The translations under genes were made by a program, and so were the position numbers. The notes under the pieces are model-generated. The model saw nothing but the letters and a program-made list of their open reading frames with translations, ran no database searches and was not told the origin of the DNA. Below are positions 43,662 to 51,730 of a stretch of 64,000 nucleotides of DNA, in pieces. Within the stretch, counting starts at the first letter, position 1, and each line of letters starts with the position of its first letter. Where the stretch lies: NCBI GenBank assembly GCA_002869895.2, contig NEWP02000011.1, positions 1-64,000 of the forward strand, read 5' to 3'. Origin of the DNA: Nitrospira sp. CG24E (GTDB taxonomy: Bacteria > Nitrospirota > Nitrospiria > Nitrospirales > Nitrospiraceae).

Positions 43662-45092
43662 TTCCAATATGAAATGAGTCTGAACGGGGGTGCGTATTTC
43701 CAACGGGAAATGAGTCTGAGCGACTGACGGTCTGAATCGGTCATGATGCCCGGCATGGTGATCGACATGGATGAAGTGAAGCTGCATACAGTGGCGCAGG
43801 TCAAAGCGTTTCTAGCTGGGACGCCTGACCTGGCGCTGACGGTGCCCAAGGCGGAACACTATGGATTCATTGAGCGAGTGTTGAAGCGATTCGGCTATCC
43901 CCCGCTGTCGCGGCCCGACAAAGGCGTGGTGCTGCGCTATCTTGTACGCATGACTGGCCTGTCGCGGCAGCAGGTGACACGGCTGGTCCAACGCTATCGC
44001 CAACACGGGCGGGTGGTGAAGCGGTATCGTCCTCCCACGCACGGGTTCCCCCGCCGCTTTGATGCCACGGACACAGCCCTACTGGCCGAGATGGACGCGC
44101 TGCACAGTACGCTCTCGGGCCCAGCCACCAAGAAGCTGATGGAACGCGCCTTCCTGGTATTTGGCGAAGCGCGATTCGCACGGCTGGCGGGGATCTCGGT
44201 CTCGCATCTGTACAACTTGCGTGGGGGGAAGGCGTATCGGGACACACGGCGGCATTGGACGAAGACGCGCCCGACCGGGATCCCCATTGGACAACGCCGC
44301 GCCCCACAGCCGAAGGGAGCGCCAGGCTACATCCGCATTGACAGTGTGCATCAAGGCGATCAGGACGGGAAGAAAGGGGTGTACCACATCAATGCGGTGG
44401 ACGGTGTGACCCAGTTCCAGCTTGTCGCCACCTGCGAAAAGATCAGCGAGGCGTATCTGCTCCCGGTCATCCGGCAACTGCTGGAGGAGTTTCCGTTCGT
44501 CATCCTGGGATTTCACGCGGACAACGGATCAGAATACGTCAACTACCAAGTCGCCACGCTGCTGGAGAAGCTGCGCATTGAGTTCACCAAGTCGCGGCCA
44601 CGGCACGCCAACGATAACGCACTGGCGGAGTCCAAGAACGGGGCGGTGGTCCGCAAACATCTGGGCTACGCCCATATCCCGCAACAGTATGCGGGCAGGG
44701 TCAATGTGTTCTGTGCGGAGGTCCTGAATCCCTACGTCAACTTCCACCGCCCCTGCTTCTTTCCAGAGACCATCACGGACGAGAAGGGGAAAGAGCGGAA
44801 GCGGTATCGCTATGCGCAGATGATGACGCCCTATGACAAGCTGAGATCGTTGCCGGAGGCGGCGGGATATCTCAAGCCGGGCGTGACGTTTACATGTCTG
44901 GATGCAACGGCCTCACGAATGAGCGACAATGAGGCGGCGACAGCGCTCAACACAGCGCGACGGCAGGCAATTGCGCGTGAGCGAACCACGCACGCAAGAC
45001 GGACGAAGCAAGGTACGAACCAGACCGAGACAGAACCGGGTACAGAGACTCAGATTCACCGATCGTCGTTCAGACTCATTCCTGTATTGGAA
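43662..45092 (+). mobile_element. Insertion sequence with rve-type transposase
   Basis: Left end TTCCAATATGAAATGAGTCTG (43662) and right end CAGACTCATTCCTGTATTGGAA (to 45092) are imperfect inverted repeats of about 25 bp. A second direct copy of the left repeat occurs at 43698-43722. About 1431 bp, one long transposase frame. No target duplication could be confirmed. It stands between the helicase and a 347-bp spacer. Confidence 0.72.
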
Positions 45093-45128
45093 AATACTCT
45101 CTTTCAAAGGAAAAAACTTCGAAGATGA
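43743..45128 (+). CDS. DDE (rve) integrase-type transposase
   Basis: 461 residues. An N-terminal helix-turn-helix (GVVLRYLVRMTGLSRQQVTR), then the rve catalytic core: IRIDSVHQGDQDGKKG (first Asp), FHADNGSEYVNYQ (second Asp) and ALAESKNG (Glu). This is the integrase-like class used by IS481/IS3-type and ISNCY-like elements; I cannot assign the exact family. The last 20 residues or so are encoded beyond the right inverted repeat, so the stop codon at 45126 belongs to host DNA. Confidence 0.85.
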   Translation: MMPGMVIDMDEVKLHTVAQVKAFLAGTPDLALTVPKAEHYGFIERVLKRFGYPPLSRPDKGVVLRYLVRMTGLSRQQVTRLVQRYRQHGRVVKRYRPPTHGFPRRFDATDTALLAEMDALHSTLSGPATKKLMERAFLVFGEARFARLAGISVSHLYNLRGGKAYRDTRRHWTKTRPTGIPIGQRRAPQPKGAPGYIRIDSVHQGDQDGKKGVYHINAVDGVTQFQLVATCEKISEAYLLPVIRQLLEEFPFVILGFHADNGSEYVNYQVATLLEKLRIEFTKSRPRHANDNALAESKNGAVVRKHLGYAHIPQQYAGRVNVFCAEVLNPYVNFHRPCFFPETITDEKGKERKRYRYAQMMTPYDKLRSLPEAAGYLKPGVTFTCLDATASRMSDNEAATALNTARRQAIARERTTHARRTKQGTNQTETEPGTETQIHRSSFRLIPVLENTLFQRKKLRR

Positions 45129-45326
45129 ATAGCGAACGTATAACTTGGTCTCTACCTTCAGATTATTGGGCATCTATAAGAACTGCCACATTCGCTATCC
45201 CAGCCAGGCTGTGCTAAGGTAGCTCTAAACAAAGTCCGGTCACTACTCTATCCCTCGCGCCTTCCCTTCCCTCCTCTAATTTCTGCGCGACTGATTCTCT
45301 AGTTTCCGCCGTGCTGCGGGCACAAG

Positions 45327-45373
45327 TTTGCACAGAGCCTCGCAGTTCACCAGTCCGTTCGGCCCTGTGCAAA
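45327..45373. promoter_or_regulatory. 13-bp inverted repeat upstream of the desaturase
   Basis: TTTGCACAGAGCC and GGCCCTGTGCAAA pair with one mismatch around a 21-nt loop, about 100 bp before the desaturase start, within the 45129-45475 spacer. It could be an operator for a fatty-acid regulator or an RNA hairpin; the rest of the spacer shows nothing. Confidence 0.45.
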
Positions 45374-45475
45374 TAGCTTGATCGGCAAACACAACGTGAC
45401 GGTGCAGTGATTGATCGAGACAGAATCGCAGTTGGTGGCTCTTAGCGCTGTACGGCTACGAGACGACTATCCTGG

Positions 45476-46417
45476 ATGAAAGGCCCAATGTCCCAATCGC
45501 TGCAACAGCAGATGAGTCCCTCATCTTTGACGGTCCTTACCGCCGCAGAAAATATGCCGACTTCGATCGGCAGACCACGCCACGCAATCTGGAATATCAT
45601 ACTTTTTTGCGCCATCGGACTCTGTGTGATGATTGGAGTCCCTCTCTACGGATATCTATACCACTACACCTGGTTAGACTGGTCGCTGTTCGGCATACTC
45701 TACGTCATCAGCGGGCTCGGCATCACGGTCGGGTATCATCGATTGGCGTCACATCGGAGCTTTGAATGCCCGAACTGGGTCAAAGGGGCACTCTTGATCG
45801 CCGGCGCCTGGGCGTTACAAAACTCGGCCATCAAATGGACATCCGATCATCTGCGCCACCATGCTCACTGTGACGAGGAAAAAGATCCCTACAATGCGCA
45901 GCGAGGGTTCTGGCATAGCCACTGTGGATGGCTCTTTACCCCCGATCAATACCAGGATCAAAAATATGCGACACGCATCGCAAACGATCCAGTCGCAATC
46001 TGGCAACAAAAACACTATCCCCTCCTGGTTCTCGCTGGCCTGGGCGGCACGTTTCTCATCGGTTTTATTCACAACGGTATTATGGGCGGAGTGGGATGCT
46101 TTCTTCTCGCCGGTGTAGGGCGCACCTTTGCCGTGCTCAATTCAACCTTTTGCATCAACTCCGTCTGCCATCTGTGGGGACAACAGCCACATGGAACGTC
46201 AGATTCCAGCCGAGATAGCTGGCTAGTCTCCCTCGTGACATTTGGAGAGGGCTACCACAATTACCATCACATGTATCCGACCGATTTTCGAAATGGGGTC
46301 CGCTGGTATCACTTTGATCCCTCAAAATGGCTTATCCTCGGGCTCTATAGGCTAAGACTCGCGACATCGTTGCGGAGAGGCACCTACGTCGAGACCTCAC
46401 CCGCTCCAATGACCTGA
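45476..46417 (+). CDS. Membrane fatty acid desaturase (delta-9 type)
   Basis: 313 residues. The three His boxes of acyl-CoA/acyl-lipid desaturases are intact: HRLASHRSF, HLRHHAHCD and HNYHHMYP. Hydrophobic segments before and between them give four membrane helices. The His residues hold the di-iron centre that inserts a double bond in fatty acyl chains, which regulates membrane fluidity. The start at 45476 has a second in-frame ATG at 45488. The RNA-binding protein gene 46438 follows by 20 bp, so they may share an mRNA and a cold response. Confidence 0.9.
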   Translation: MKGPMSQSLQQQMSPSSLTVLTAAENMPTSIGRPRHAIWNIILFCAIGLCVMIGVPLYGYLYHYTWLDWSLFGILYVISGLGITVGYHRLASHRSFECPNWVKGALLIAGAWALQNSAIKWTSDHLRHHAHCDEEKDPYNAQRGFWHSHCGWLFTPDQYQDQKYATRIANDPVAIWQQKHYPLLVLAGLGGTFLIGFIHNGIMGGVGCFLLAGVGRTFAVLNSTFCINSVCHLWGQQPHGTSDSSRDSWLVSLVTFGEGYHNYHHMYPTDFRNGVRWYHFDPSKWLILGLYRLRLATSLRRGTYVETSPAPMT

Positions 46418-46437
46418 CCAGTCAGGAAGGGAATACC

Positions 46438-46701
46438 GTGGGGAAACGCATCCTATATGTGGGAGGACTTCCGGACAACGTCTCAGACTGCGAGCTGCGT
46501 GGCATCTTCACTCCCTATGGCCTAGTCGCCAGAGCCTACGTGGTCCGCTTCAAACATACGGGTAAGTCGGCCGGATATGGATTTGTCGAAATGGGTTCCG
46601 GCGAACAGGCCCTACAGGCGGTTGGCACCCTTGAAGGAACCAAATGGGAAGGGCATCTCCTCAGGCTCTATGTCACTCCCTACGCAAACCAAGCCGTATA
46701 G
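46438..46701 (+). CDS. RRM RNA-binding protein
   Basis: 87 residues, a single RNA recognition motif: RNP2 ILYVGGL and RNP1 KSAGYGFVEM, with the LEGTKWEG region. GTG start with GGAAGGGAA upstream. Such single-RRM proteins are cold-induced RNA chaperones in many bacteria. Lies 20 bp after the desaturase stop and precedes an unknown 100-residue gene. Paralogue of 47356 without the glycine tail. Confidence 0.9.
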   Translation: MGKRILYVGGLPDNVSDCELRGIFTPYGLVARAYVVRFKHTGKSAGYGFVEMGSGEQALQAVGTLEGTKWEGHLLRLYVTPYANQAV

Positions 46702-46729
46702 GGCGTGCATCAGGAAAAAGGAGTAAGAC

Positions 46730-47032
46730 ATGAGTCGTACGAACTTGGACCCAATCATGACATTTCCGGATGGATCACACCTCTTGATCAGCACCGCCTG
46801 CTCAAAAGAGGGCAGCTTTTCCTGTGCCCTCTATACGGCAACCATCACAGCGGATGACCAAGGGGCCTTCCGCATTGTATCCAACCACCTCTCCGCAGCG
46901 ACCTGCTTGATCGCGCAAGAAGATGCCTACAGTTATGCGCAACGCCTCTACCCTCGTTCAGCCGAAGCAATGAAAAAGCCGCCCTATCTTATCTGGCCCG
47001 GCCCAGGCCCCACTGGCAATGCGGATGTGTAG
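46730..47032 (+). CDS. Hypothetical protein, 100 residues
   Basis: AAAAGGAG lies seven bases before the ATG. Contains MTFPDGSHLLISTACSKEGS, FSCALYTATITADDQGAFRI and a Tyr-rich end; three Cys. No membrane helix or known motif. The small size and position between two RRM genes suggest co-expression; function is unknown. Confidence 0.6.
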   Translation: MSRTNLDPIMTFPDGSHLLISTACSKEGSFSCALYTATITADDQGAFRIVSNHLSAATCLIAQEDAYSYAQRLYPRSAEAMKKPPYLIWPGPGPTGNADV

Positions 47033-47167
47033 CGTGATGGCCTGACCATCCTCCGCCAGAAAATGGACTCGACTCTCGACCTGACTACCCAAACACCGCG
47101 TGCCCTGCATGCTCGAGAAAAAATTAGAGCTATAGCTTTTCATCTACACCTCTGTTACCATGTCTTT

Positions 47168-47195
47168 GTTTCACGCGGTGGGCCTCGCATGAAAC
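47168..47195 (+). other. Hairpin in the leader of the second RRM gene
   Basis: GTTTCA and TGAAAC close a stem with CGCG inside, about 165 nt upstream of the 47356 ATG, within a 323-bp spacer with no gene (47033-47355). It may be part of a long structured leader, as found in cold-shock genes; the rest of the spacer shows nothing. Confidence 0.3.
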
Positions 47196-47355
47196 GGCAA
47201 ACAGAACGGCCTATCACCGATATTGATTGGTACCGAGAATCTGATCGGAAGCTCGACCCAAGCCGCTCCATCGTTCGCGTCTTCGGCCCGTCCCTTCCCC
47301 TCGTGAGTATGTTCTCGAGTCTCAGACAATATCAATTTCAGAAGGAGGAACCCCC

Positions 47356-47691
47356 ATGGGTTCAAAACTATATGTCGGCGGGTTGCCCTATGCGGCAACT
47401 GAATCACAGCTCACCACCCTCTTCGCCGCGCACGGCACCGTCGAGTCTGCGCGTGTGATCACGGACAAGTTCACCGGCCAATCACGAGGCTTCGGCTTCG
47501 TTGAAATGGCCACACCGGAAGAAGCCAAGGCTGCGATTACCGCGCTGAACGGCTCACAGATGGACGGACGTCCACTGACTGTCAACGAAGCCAAGCCACA
47601 AGAACCCCGCACGGGCGGCGGTGGTGGCGGCGGCGGTCGTTTCGGTGGCGGTGGTGGCGGCGGGGATCGCGGCGGTCGCGGTCGCTTCTAA
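47356..47691 (+). CDS. Glycine-rich RRM RNA-binding protein
   Basis: 111 residues. RRM of about 80 residues (RNP2 LYVGGLPYAATES, RNP1 RGFGFVEMATPEEAK) followed by an Arg/Gly-rich tail, like cyanobacterial Rbp proteins. AAGGAGG lies eight bases before the ATG. It is followed by a terminator at 47721. Probably an RNA chaperone in cold response. Confidence 0.93.
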   Translation: MGSKLYVGGLPYAATESQLTTLFAAHGTVESARVITDKFTGQSRGFGFVEMATPEEAKAAITALNGSQMDGRPLTVNEAKPQEPRTGGGGGGGGRFGGGGGGGDRGGRGRF

Positions 47692-47720
47692 CTAAACGCC
47701 AGCAAGCTATAGCTGCAGGA

Positions 47721-47747
47721 GGGGCGCTTCAACTGAAGCGCCCCTTT
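47721..47747 (+). terminator. Rho-independent terminator of the RRM gene
   Basis: GGGGCGCTTCA and TGAAGCGCCCC form a perfect 11-bp stem followed by TTTCC, 29 bp after the stop codon. The 300 bp beyond (to 48049) shows no gene. Confidence 0.75.
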
Positions 47748-48049
47748 CCATTGGCCCCGCTCCTCAGCCACACTGTAATCTGCCGTAATCCGCGACTCCC
47801 AGTCTGAATCAGTTCCTCTCATCGTAGCCGCAGTCTTAACCTGAATAGACTCGCGCGCTTGTACCGTTATGGAATTACGCTGGGCTGACGCTGTTGTCGT
47901 CGCACGGGCCAACAAGTAACGACATGCTGTTTGATTGGTGCAGCCACTCCCAAACCTCACCTTTATGAAGCAAGCGGTCCGAATGGGTGAGAATTCTTGG
48001 TGGAATCGTCGATTTGCGTCACAATGGATCTACTACCGAGAGATCCCAC

Positions 48050-48625
48050 ATGCGTTCCACTCGACAATCCCGTCTCCTATATCTGGTCCTCACCCTTTGC
48101 TTTTCCGCATTGCATTGCACAACGAGCCTTGCAAGAGATATCACCCTCCTGAGTGTCGGCCCTCGCATTGGCTTCAGTGGGAAAACCCCTATATTAGGAA
48201 AAGAGCAACAGTATTTTTTCCACATGGCTGATGTCGCAGGAGTCTTCAGACTCCCCTGGGCATGGCCTCTCGGTGGAGATTCGTGGGAACTGGAGACCAG
48301 ACTCATCACAAGCGCTGGTCTACTGCAAGCAGCAGATGAGAGCGGTCTGATCATGACGGTCGTACCGGTTCTTGCTCTGAACGGCTGGGGAGAGCTCGTC
48401 ACCTTCGATGCTGGAGCAGGAGCAGGATTCTTCAGCAACTATAAGTTCGGCGTGCAAGACTTCGGAGGTCCGGTTCAAATTGTGGCGACTGCAGGGGTTC
48501 GCCTAAATCCATTCGCTCATGCCTATACGGGATTTCGTGCCCAACACTTCTCCGACGCAGGTCTGTACGGGCCATCCAGTCTCGGCGTGGACATGTACAT
48601 CGTAGAAATCGGATATCGGTTCTAG
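48050..48625 (+). CDS. PagL-like lipid A deacylase / outer membrane barrel
   Basis: 191 residues from ATG 48050 (chosen for its signal peptide RLLYLVLTLCFSALHC; an upstream in-frame start at 47987 lacks one). The C-terminal FRAQHFSDAGLYGPSSLGVDM has the His-x-Ser spacing of PagL, which removes the 3-acyl chain of lipid A in the outer membrane, and it ends in IGYRF, the usual barrel terminal Phe. N-terminal region shows alternating beta strands. Confidence is limited because PagL similarity is low outside the active site. Confidence 0.6.
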   Translation: MRSTRQSRLLYLVLTLCFSALHCTTSLARDITLLSVGPRIGFSGKTPILGKEQQYFFHMADVAGVFRLPWAWPLGGDSWELETRLITSAGLLQAADESGLIMTVVPVLALNGWGELVTFDAGAGAGFFSNYKFGVQDFGGPVQIVATAGVRLNPFAHAYTGFRAQHFSDAGLYGPSSLGVDMYIVEIGYRF

Positions 48626-48692
48626 CCTGGACGGACCAGAGAGCTATCCATTCTGGAGCAAAGAATCGCACACCCTCCTACTTCTCTAACGC

Positions 48693-48712
48693 AGGATACT
48701 CAAAAAACTGCC
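48693..48712 (+). repeat. Half of a family 2 element
   Basis: AGGATACTCAAAAAACTGCC matches the left arm start of family 2 (AGGATGCTCAAAAAG) but lacks the interior. The rest of 48626-48838 shows no gene. Confidence 0.4.
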
Positions 48713-48807
48713 ATCGCACCTGCCCGCCCTGAGTCTTTCACGACACTCTCTTTGTCCAGGGACAACCCTATTCCGATCAGCGCTGCAGCTCCAAAGCGAA
48801 CCCTCGA

Positions 48808-48834
48808 TTCACGTTTCACGCCTTACGTTTCACG
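48808..48834 (+). repeat. TTTCACG-type short repeats
   Basis: ATTCACGTTTCACG followed by CCTTACGTTTCACGG. Same motif as at 15868 and 53120, lying directly at the 3' end of the methyltransferase gene. Confidence 0.5.
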
Positions 48835-48838
48835 GCAC

Positions 48839-49642
48839 CTACCATGGCTTCCACCCTGACAACACACACCTCTGCGCAATCAGTGGCGTGAAGCTCTGCA
48901 CATCTTCCGAGATCCTCGTCATAATCTCATCTGCCAGCCCCTGATCATCGAAACATTCATAGGCATCGTCAAGAAAGCCACCCCGAAGCAGTGGATGGTG
49001 GAGAAACACTTGGCCGGGGCCAGTCGCCACGGTCAACGGGTACTCGGTCACAGCAATGCGCGTGAGTCGAAGCTTCTCCAGCCATCCGTGCCCCTCTTCC
49101 GCCGACGGCCGTTCAGCGACATAGGCTTCAAGCCGGCGGCGTTCCGCCAGGCGGCCATGCACCGCCATCTCCTGATCGATCCGACGCCAGAGCGAATCGA
49201 ACGTACCGAGCGAAGGGAAGGTCAGTACCAGCTGGCCACCAGGCTTGAGATGTTCCACCAACCCTTGGACTGCATCGAACCGGTTGGGACGGAAAAACAT
49301 AAGGGAAAGATTGCCAGTAATACGGTCGAAACAAGGCAGCTGCTGAGGCAGGGCGCGCATATCCAGACGTTCGAACCGCAACCACGGGAGTAACGCCCCT
49401 TGAATCGATCGCGCATGCTCGACTTGACTTTCACTCAAATCGATGGCCAAAACCTGCCCCGTGGGCCCCACCTGCTCCGCCAGATAGAAAGCCGGGATTC
49501 CATGGCCGGAGGCAATATCAAGGATGGAGGCCCCAGGACAAAGATCCAGATGCTGAAGCAACGATTCAGCGAAGGGGGTGGACCAATAGTCGTGGCTCGG
49601 GAGAGGCCAATGAAGGCCCTTATCACCTCGTTGTTCGATCAT
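48839..49642 (-). CDS. Class I SAM-dependent methyltransferase
   Basis: 267 residues from ATG 49642, which has AGAGGA eight bases upstream. The SAM-binding motif ILDIASGHGIPAFYLAEQ (about residue 36) and the acidic AIDLSE and LDMR segments are clear; then ITGNLSLMFFRPNRFD. Layout is like UbiE/COQ5-type enzymes. No substrate motif seen; no partner gene. Solitary on the minus strand. Confidence 0.82.
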   Translation of the reverse strand: MIEQRGDKGLHWPLPSHDYWSTPFAESLLQHLDLCPGASILDIASGHGIPAFYLAEQVGPTGQVLAIDLSESQVEHARSIQGALLPWLRFERLDMRALPQQLPCFDRITGNLSLMFFRPNRFDAVQGLVEHLKPGGQLVLTFPSLGTFDSLWRRIDQEMAVHGRLAERRRLEAYVAERPSAEEGHGWLEKLRLTRIAVTEYPLTVATGPGQVFLHHPLLRGGFLDDAYECFDDQGLADEIMTRISEDVQSFTPLIAQRCVLSGWKPW

Positions 49643-49849
49643 GCAGCTATTCCTCTTCGGCAATACTGGAAAATCATATTCTGCCAGCCTACCGAAAACC
49701 AGCTGACAGGACAGGATGGAAGGACGGCTGACGGCCCAAATGATTGTGGCAGGAACTCTTTGAAAGTGATTTTATGGGCCGCAGTGAAACGAACATCACC
49801 GCAAATTCGGCAGGTCGTGACTGAATATACCGCCCCCACCCTGAGCGTC

Positions 49850-50050
49850 TTATGACGATGATTTCGGTTGGCGTTTCGGATGCAGGCCCTTGTCGCTCTT
49901 GCTCATTGGCCTGCTGGACTCGCCCTCAGAGAGGATGTCCTCCATCTGGGATTCGCTGCACGTGAGATCCCCATCCGCTAGTATCCGTGACGGATTGTCG
50001 GCCGGCTTGGCTGCGGCATGAGCCTTCTTATCTTTTGCAGCATCCGTCAT
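49850..50050 (-). CDS. Small hydrophilic hypothetical protein
   Basis: 66 residues, preceded by GAAGGAGG. Highly polar and charged: DAAKDKKAHAAAKPADNPSR and DKGLHPKRQPKSSS. Likely disordered. The single Cys and the absence of hydrophobic core argue against an enzyme. Function unknown. Confidence 0.5.
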   Translation of the reverse strand: MTDAAKDKKAHAAAKPADNPSRILADGDLTCSESQMEDILSEGESSRPMSKSDKGLHPKRQPKSSS

Positions 50051-50185
50051 GATGGTAGTCCTCCTTCTCCGTGAGTCTGTCCCGCTGAGGACGATACATT
50101 ACCGAGAGCGGTTGAGGGATTGCGACGCGCTTTCGCGTGTTTCGTAAAGACCGCGAATGATTCAGTCCTATCGAACCTGCCGCCA

Positions 50186-50380
50186 CTATACCCCAGCTGT
50201 CACGGCTGTAGCACCCTGCGGAGGCTGCGCAACAGCCGCAGGCGCCGTCTGCATGGAGCCCTTCAGATCCTCAATCGCCTTCTCCACATCCAATTCCGTC
50301 GATCCAAACCGATCTCCCATTACCTTGATAGCCTGCGTTATCGCTTTCTTCATCTTTGTGATCTGTTCTGCATCTGTCAC
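50186..50380 (-). CDS. Small helical hypothetical protein
   Basis: 64 residues starting at a GTG with AAGGAG eight bases upstream. The helix DAEQITKMKKAITQAIKVMG is amphipathic, followed by a Pro/Ala-rich tail. Clean ribosome site supports it as a real gene. Function unknown. Confidence 0.5.
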   Translation of the reverse strand: MTDAEQITKMKKAITQAIKVMGDRFGSTELDVEKAIEDLKGSMQTAPAAVAQPPQGATAVTAGV

Positions 50381-50744
50381 CGGCGGTCTCCTTATTGGTT
50401 GAGGATACTGGTTGATCGATCCAGGTACGTCGGAAATACTCTGGCACAGGAGCGGCGGAGACTGGAGAATCAGACGCGCAGGAAGGAAACGGCAGCGCGA
50501 GGGATAGGACAGTCAGCGAAGCTCAGTACAGCACGTCTCTATGCTAGACGGCCACAGAGAGCCCGGTCAAGTTGTATTAACAGGGTAATGAAAAGTTCAT
50601 CCTGCAGGCTATAGTATCAAACGAATGGTGATGCCCTGACTCAATATCGATCAGTCCCTTGCTTGCTCAGCCTTGCCCTCAACCTTAACCTTCCGATAAT
50701 ACTGGCATTTTTCAGCATTCTGCTGGGCAGCCCTCGTCGGACAC
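50381..50744. other. 364-bp spacer without a gene
   Basis: Between two minus-strand genes. I see no hairpin or repeat; the frames lying here are broken and without ribosome sites. Confidence 0.35.
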
Positions 50745-51311
50745 TCATTTTGAGAATTGCTTTTTCAAATTCACATGCAAGGTCTTCATCTCAGCTCCAC
50801 CGACGAAATTATGCGCCTTGCCCGCCAACGATAGTTTCCCTCCGCCAAACGTCCAGTTTTCCTTACAACCCATCTTGCCAAATTCCACCGCATAGACGAG
50901 TGAGGCTGTGATGGGCACTTTGTTCTCCTGGTCCGGAGTCGGCTTCGTTTCCTGCGCTTCAAGAGGGAACTTCTTGCTCTCAACCTGGCTACCCTGTTCA
51001 CACGTATACTGGACGTTGCCATTTAAAGTGACATCCTTCACACCGCTGTTGAGATCTTCAACTGCCAGCGTCAGCACGTACTGTTCACCAGCCGGCACAT
51101 CCAGAGACTGACCGTCTTTCACAATCTGTCCGCTCTCCTTCGTCAGCATATTGTATGTCTGCCAGACCATGGTTGGCGGAGTGGCATCAGAACCTGGAAT
51201 CGAAACCCTGGGTATCGGCTGAGGACAGCCAAGCAAGGAAAAACCCAAGACGACAATGGATACAGGGAATCCAAACCGAACCAGATACGAATGCCATGCC
51301 GTACCCTTCAT
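50745..51311 (-). CDS. Lipoprotein, unknown function
   Basis: 188 residues from ATG 51311 (GAGGAGG eight bases before it). A type II signal peptide ends with lipobox SLLGC (about residue 28), so the mature protein is lipid-anchored. The remainder is a mixed beta domain (PAGEQYVLTLAVEDLNSGVK, VTLNGNVQYTC, ASLVYAVEFGKMGC) with three Cys besides the lipobox. An upstream frame extension to 51686 is repeat DNA and not translated. Family not recognised. Confidence 0.7.
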   Translation of the reverse strand: MKGTAWHSYLVRFGFPVSIVVLGFSLLGCPQPIPRVSIPGSDATPPTMVWQTYNMLTKESGQIVKDGQSLDVPAGEQYVLTLAVEDLNSGVKDVTLNGNVQYTCEQGSQVESKKFPLEAQETKPTPDQENKVPITASLVYAVEFGKMGCKENWTFGGGKLSLAGKAHNFVGGAEMKTLHVNLKKQFSK

Positions 51312-51440
51312 CACCACATCCTCCTCGTAAAATCCAAAGTGCTCGCAAGAACGCCCGTTGTTTCGTCGAAAGGTAGTCCGTCCGAAAAGACGTGTCAATG
51401 GCCGGGACATGGACCGAAACCCAAGAAGATCCCGCGCCCG

Positions 51441-51560
51441 AAGCAGAGGAAGGAATGGGGCATGATTGATCTTCCACTGCGCGCATCCAACGACGGCTTT
51501 CTGAAGTGGCGCGTTGCACGAGCACAGGAGATCATTAGGCTCCATCCCCTCCTCTGCTCC
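51441..51560 (-). repeat. Conserved-core hairpin element, family 1, copy B
   Basis: Outer arms of about 34 bp (51441-51475 and 51527-51560) are near-perfect reverse complements: AGCAGAGGAAGGAATGGGGC against the reverse of GCTCCATCCCCTCCTCTGCT. The core on the minus strand reads TGTGCTCGTGCAACGCGCC and ends GTTGGATGCGCGCAGT, matching the other family 1 cores. Oriented opposite to copies A and D. Confidence 0.75.
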
Positions 51561-51632
51561 GTGATCAAGAGGAGGGCTAGGCTGCCCAATCTCCCCTTTC
51601 CCTCTTTCCCCCAAAGTAAGATAGAGAGCGGT

Positions 51633-51730
51633 AGGACTGGCGGCTATGTTGGTTCTACTGCGGCCGTCGAACGAGCACATTCTCATTGTGCGCGTTCCGG
51701 GAGCAAAGAACCGACATAGCTGTCAGTCCT
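51633..51730 (-). repeat. Conserved-core hairpin element, family 1, copy C
   Basis: Arms AGGACTGGCGGCTATGTTGG (51633) and CCGACATAGCTGTCAGTCCT (to 51730) are reverse complements with few mismatches. Core on the minus strand: TTGCTCCCGGAACGCGCAC and TGCTCGTTCGACGGCCGCAGT. The plsY stop codon (51723-51725) lies in the outer arm. Confidence 0.78.

Noticed and set aside
43473-43727. An 84-codon frame upstream of the transposase
   Set aside because: It spans the left end of the insertion sequence, has no ribosome site, and shows no protein-like composition.
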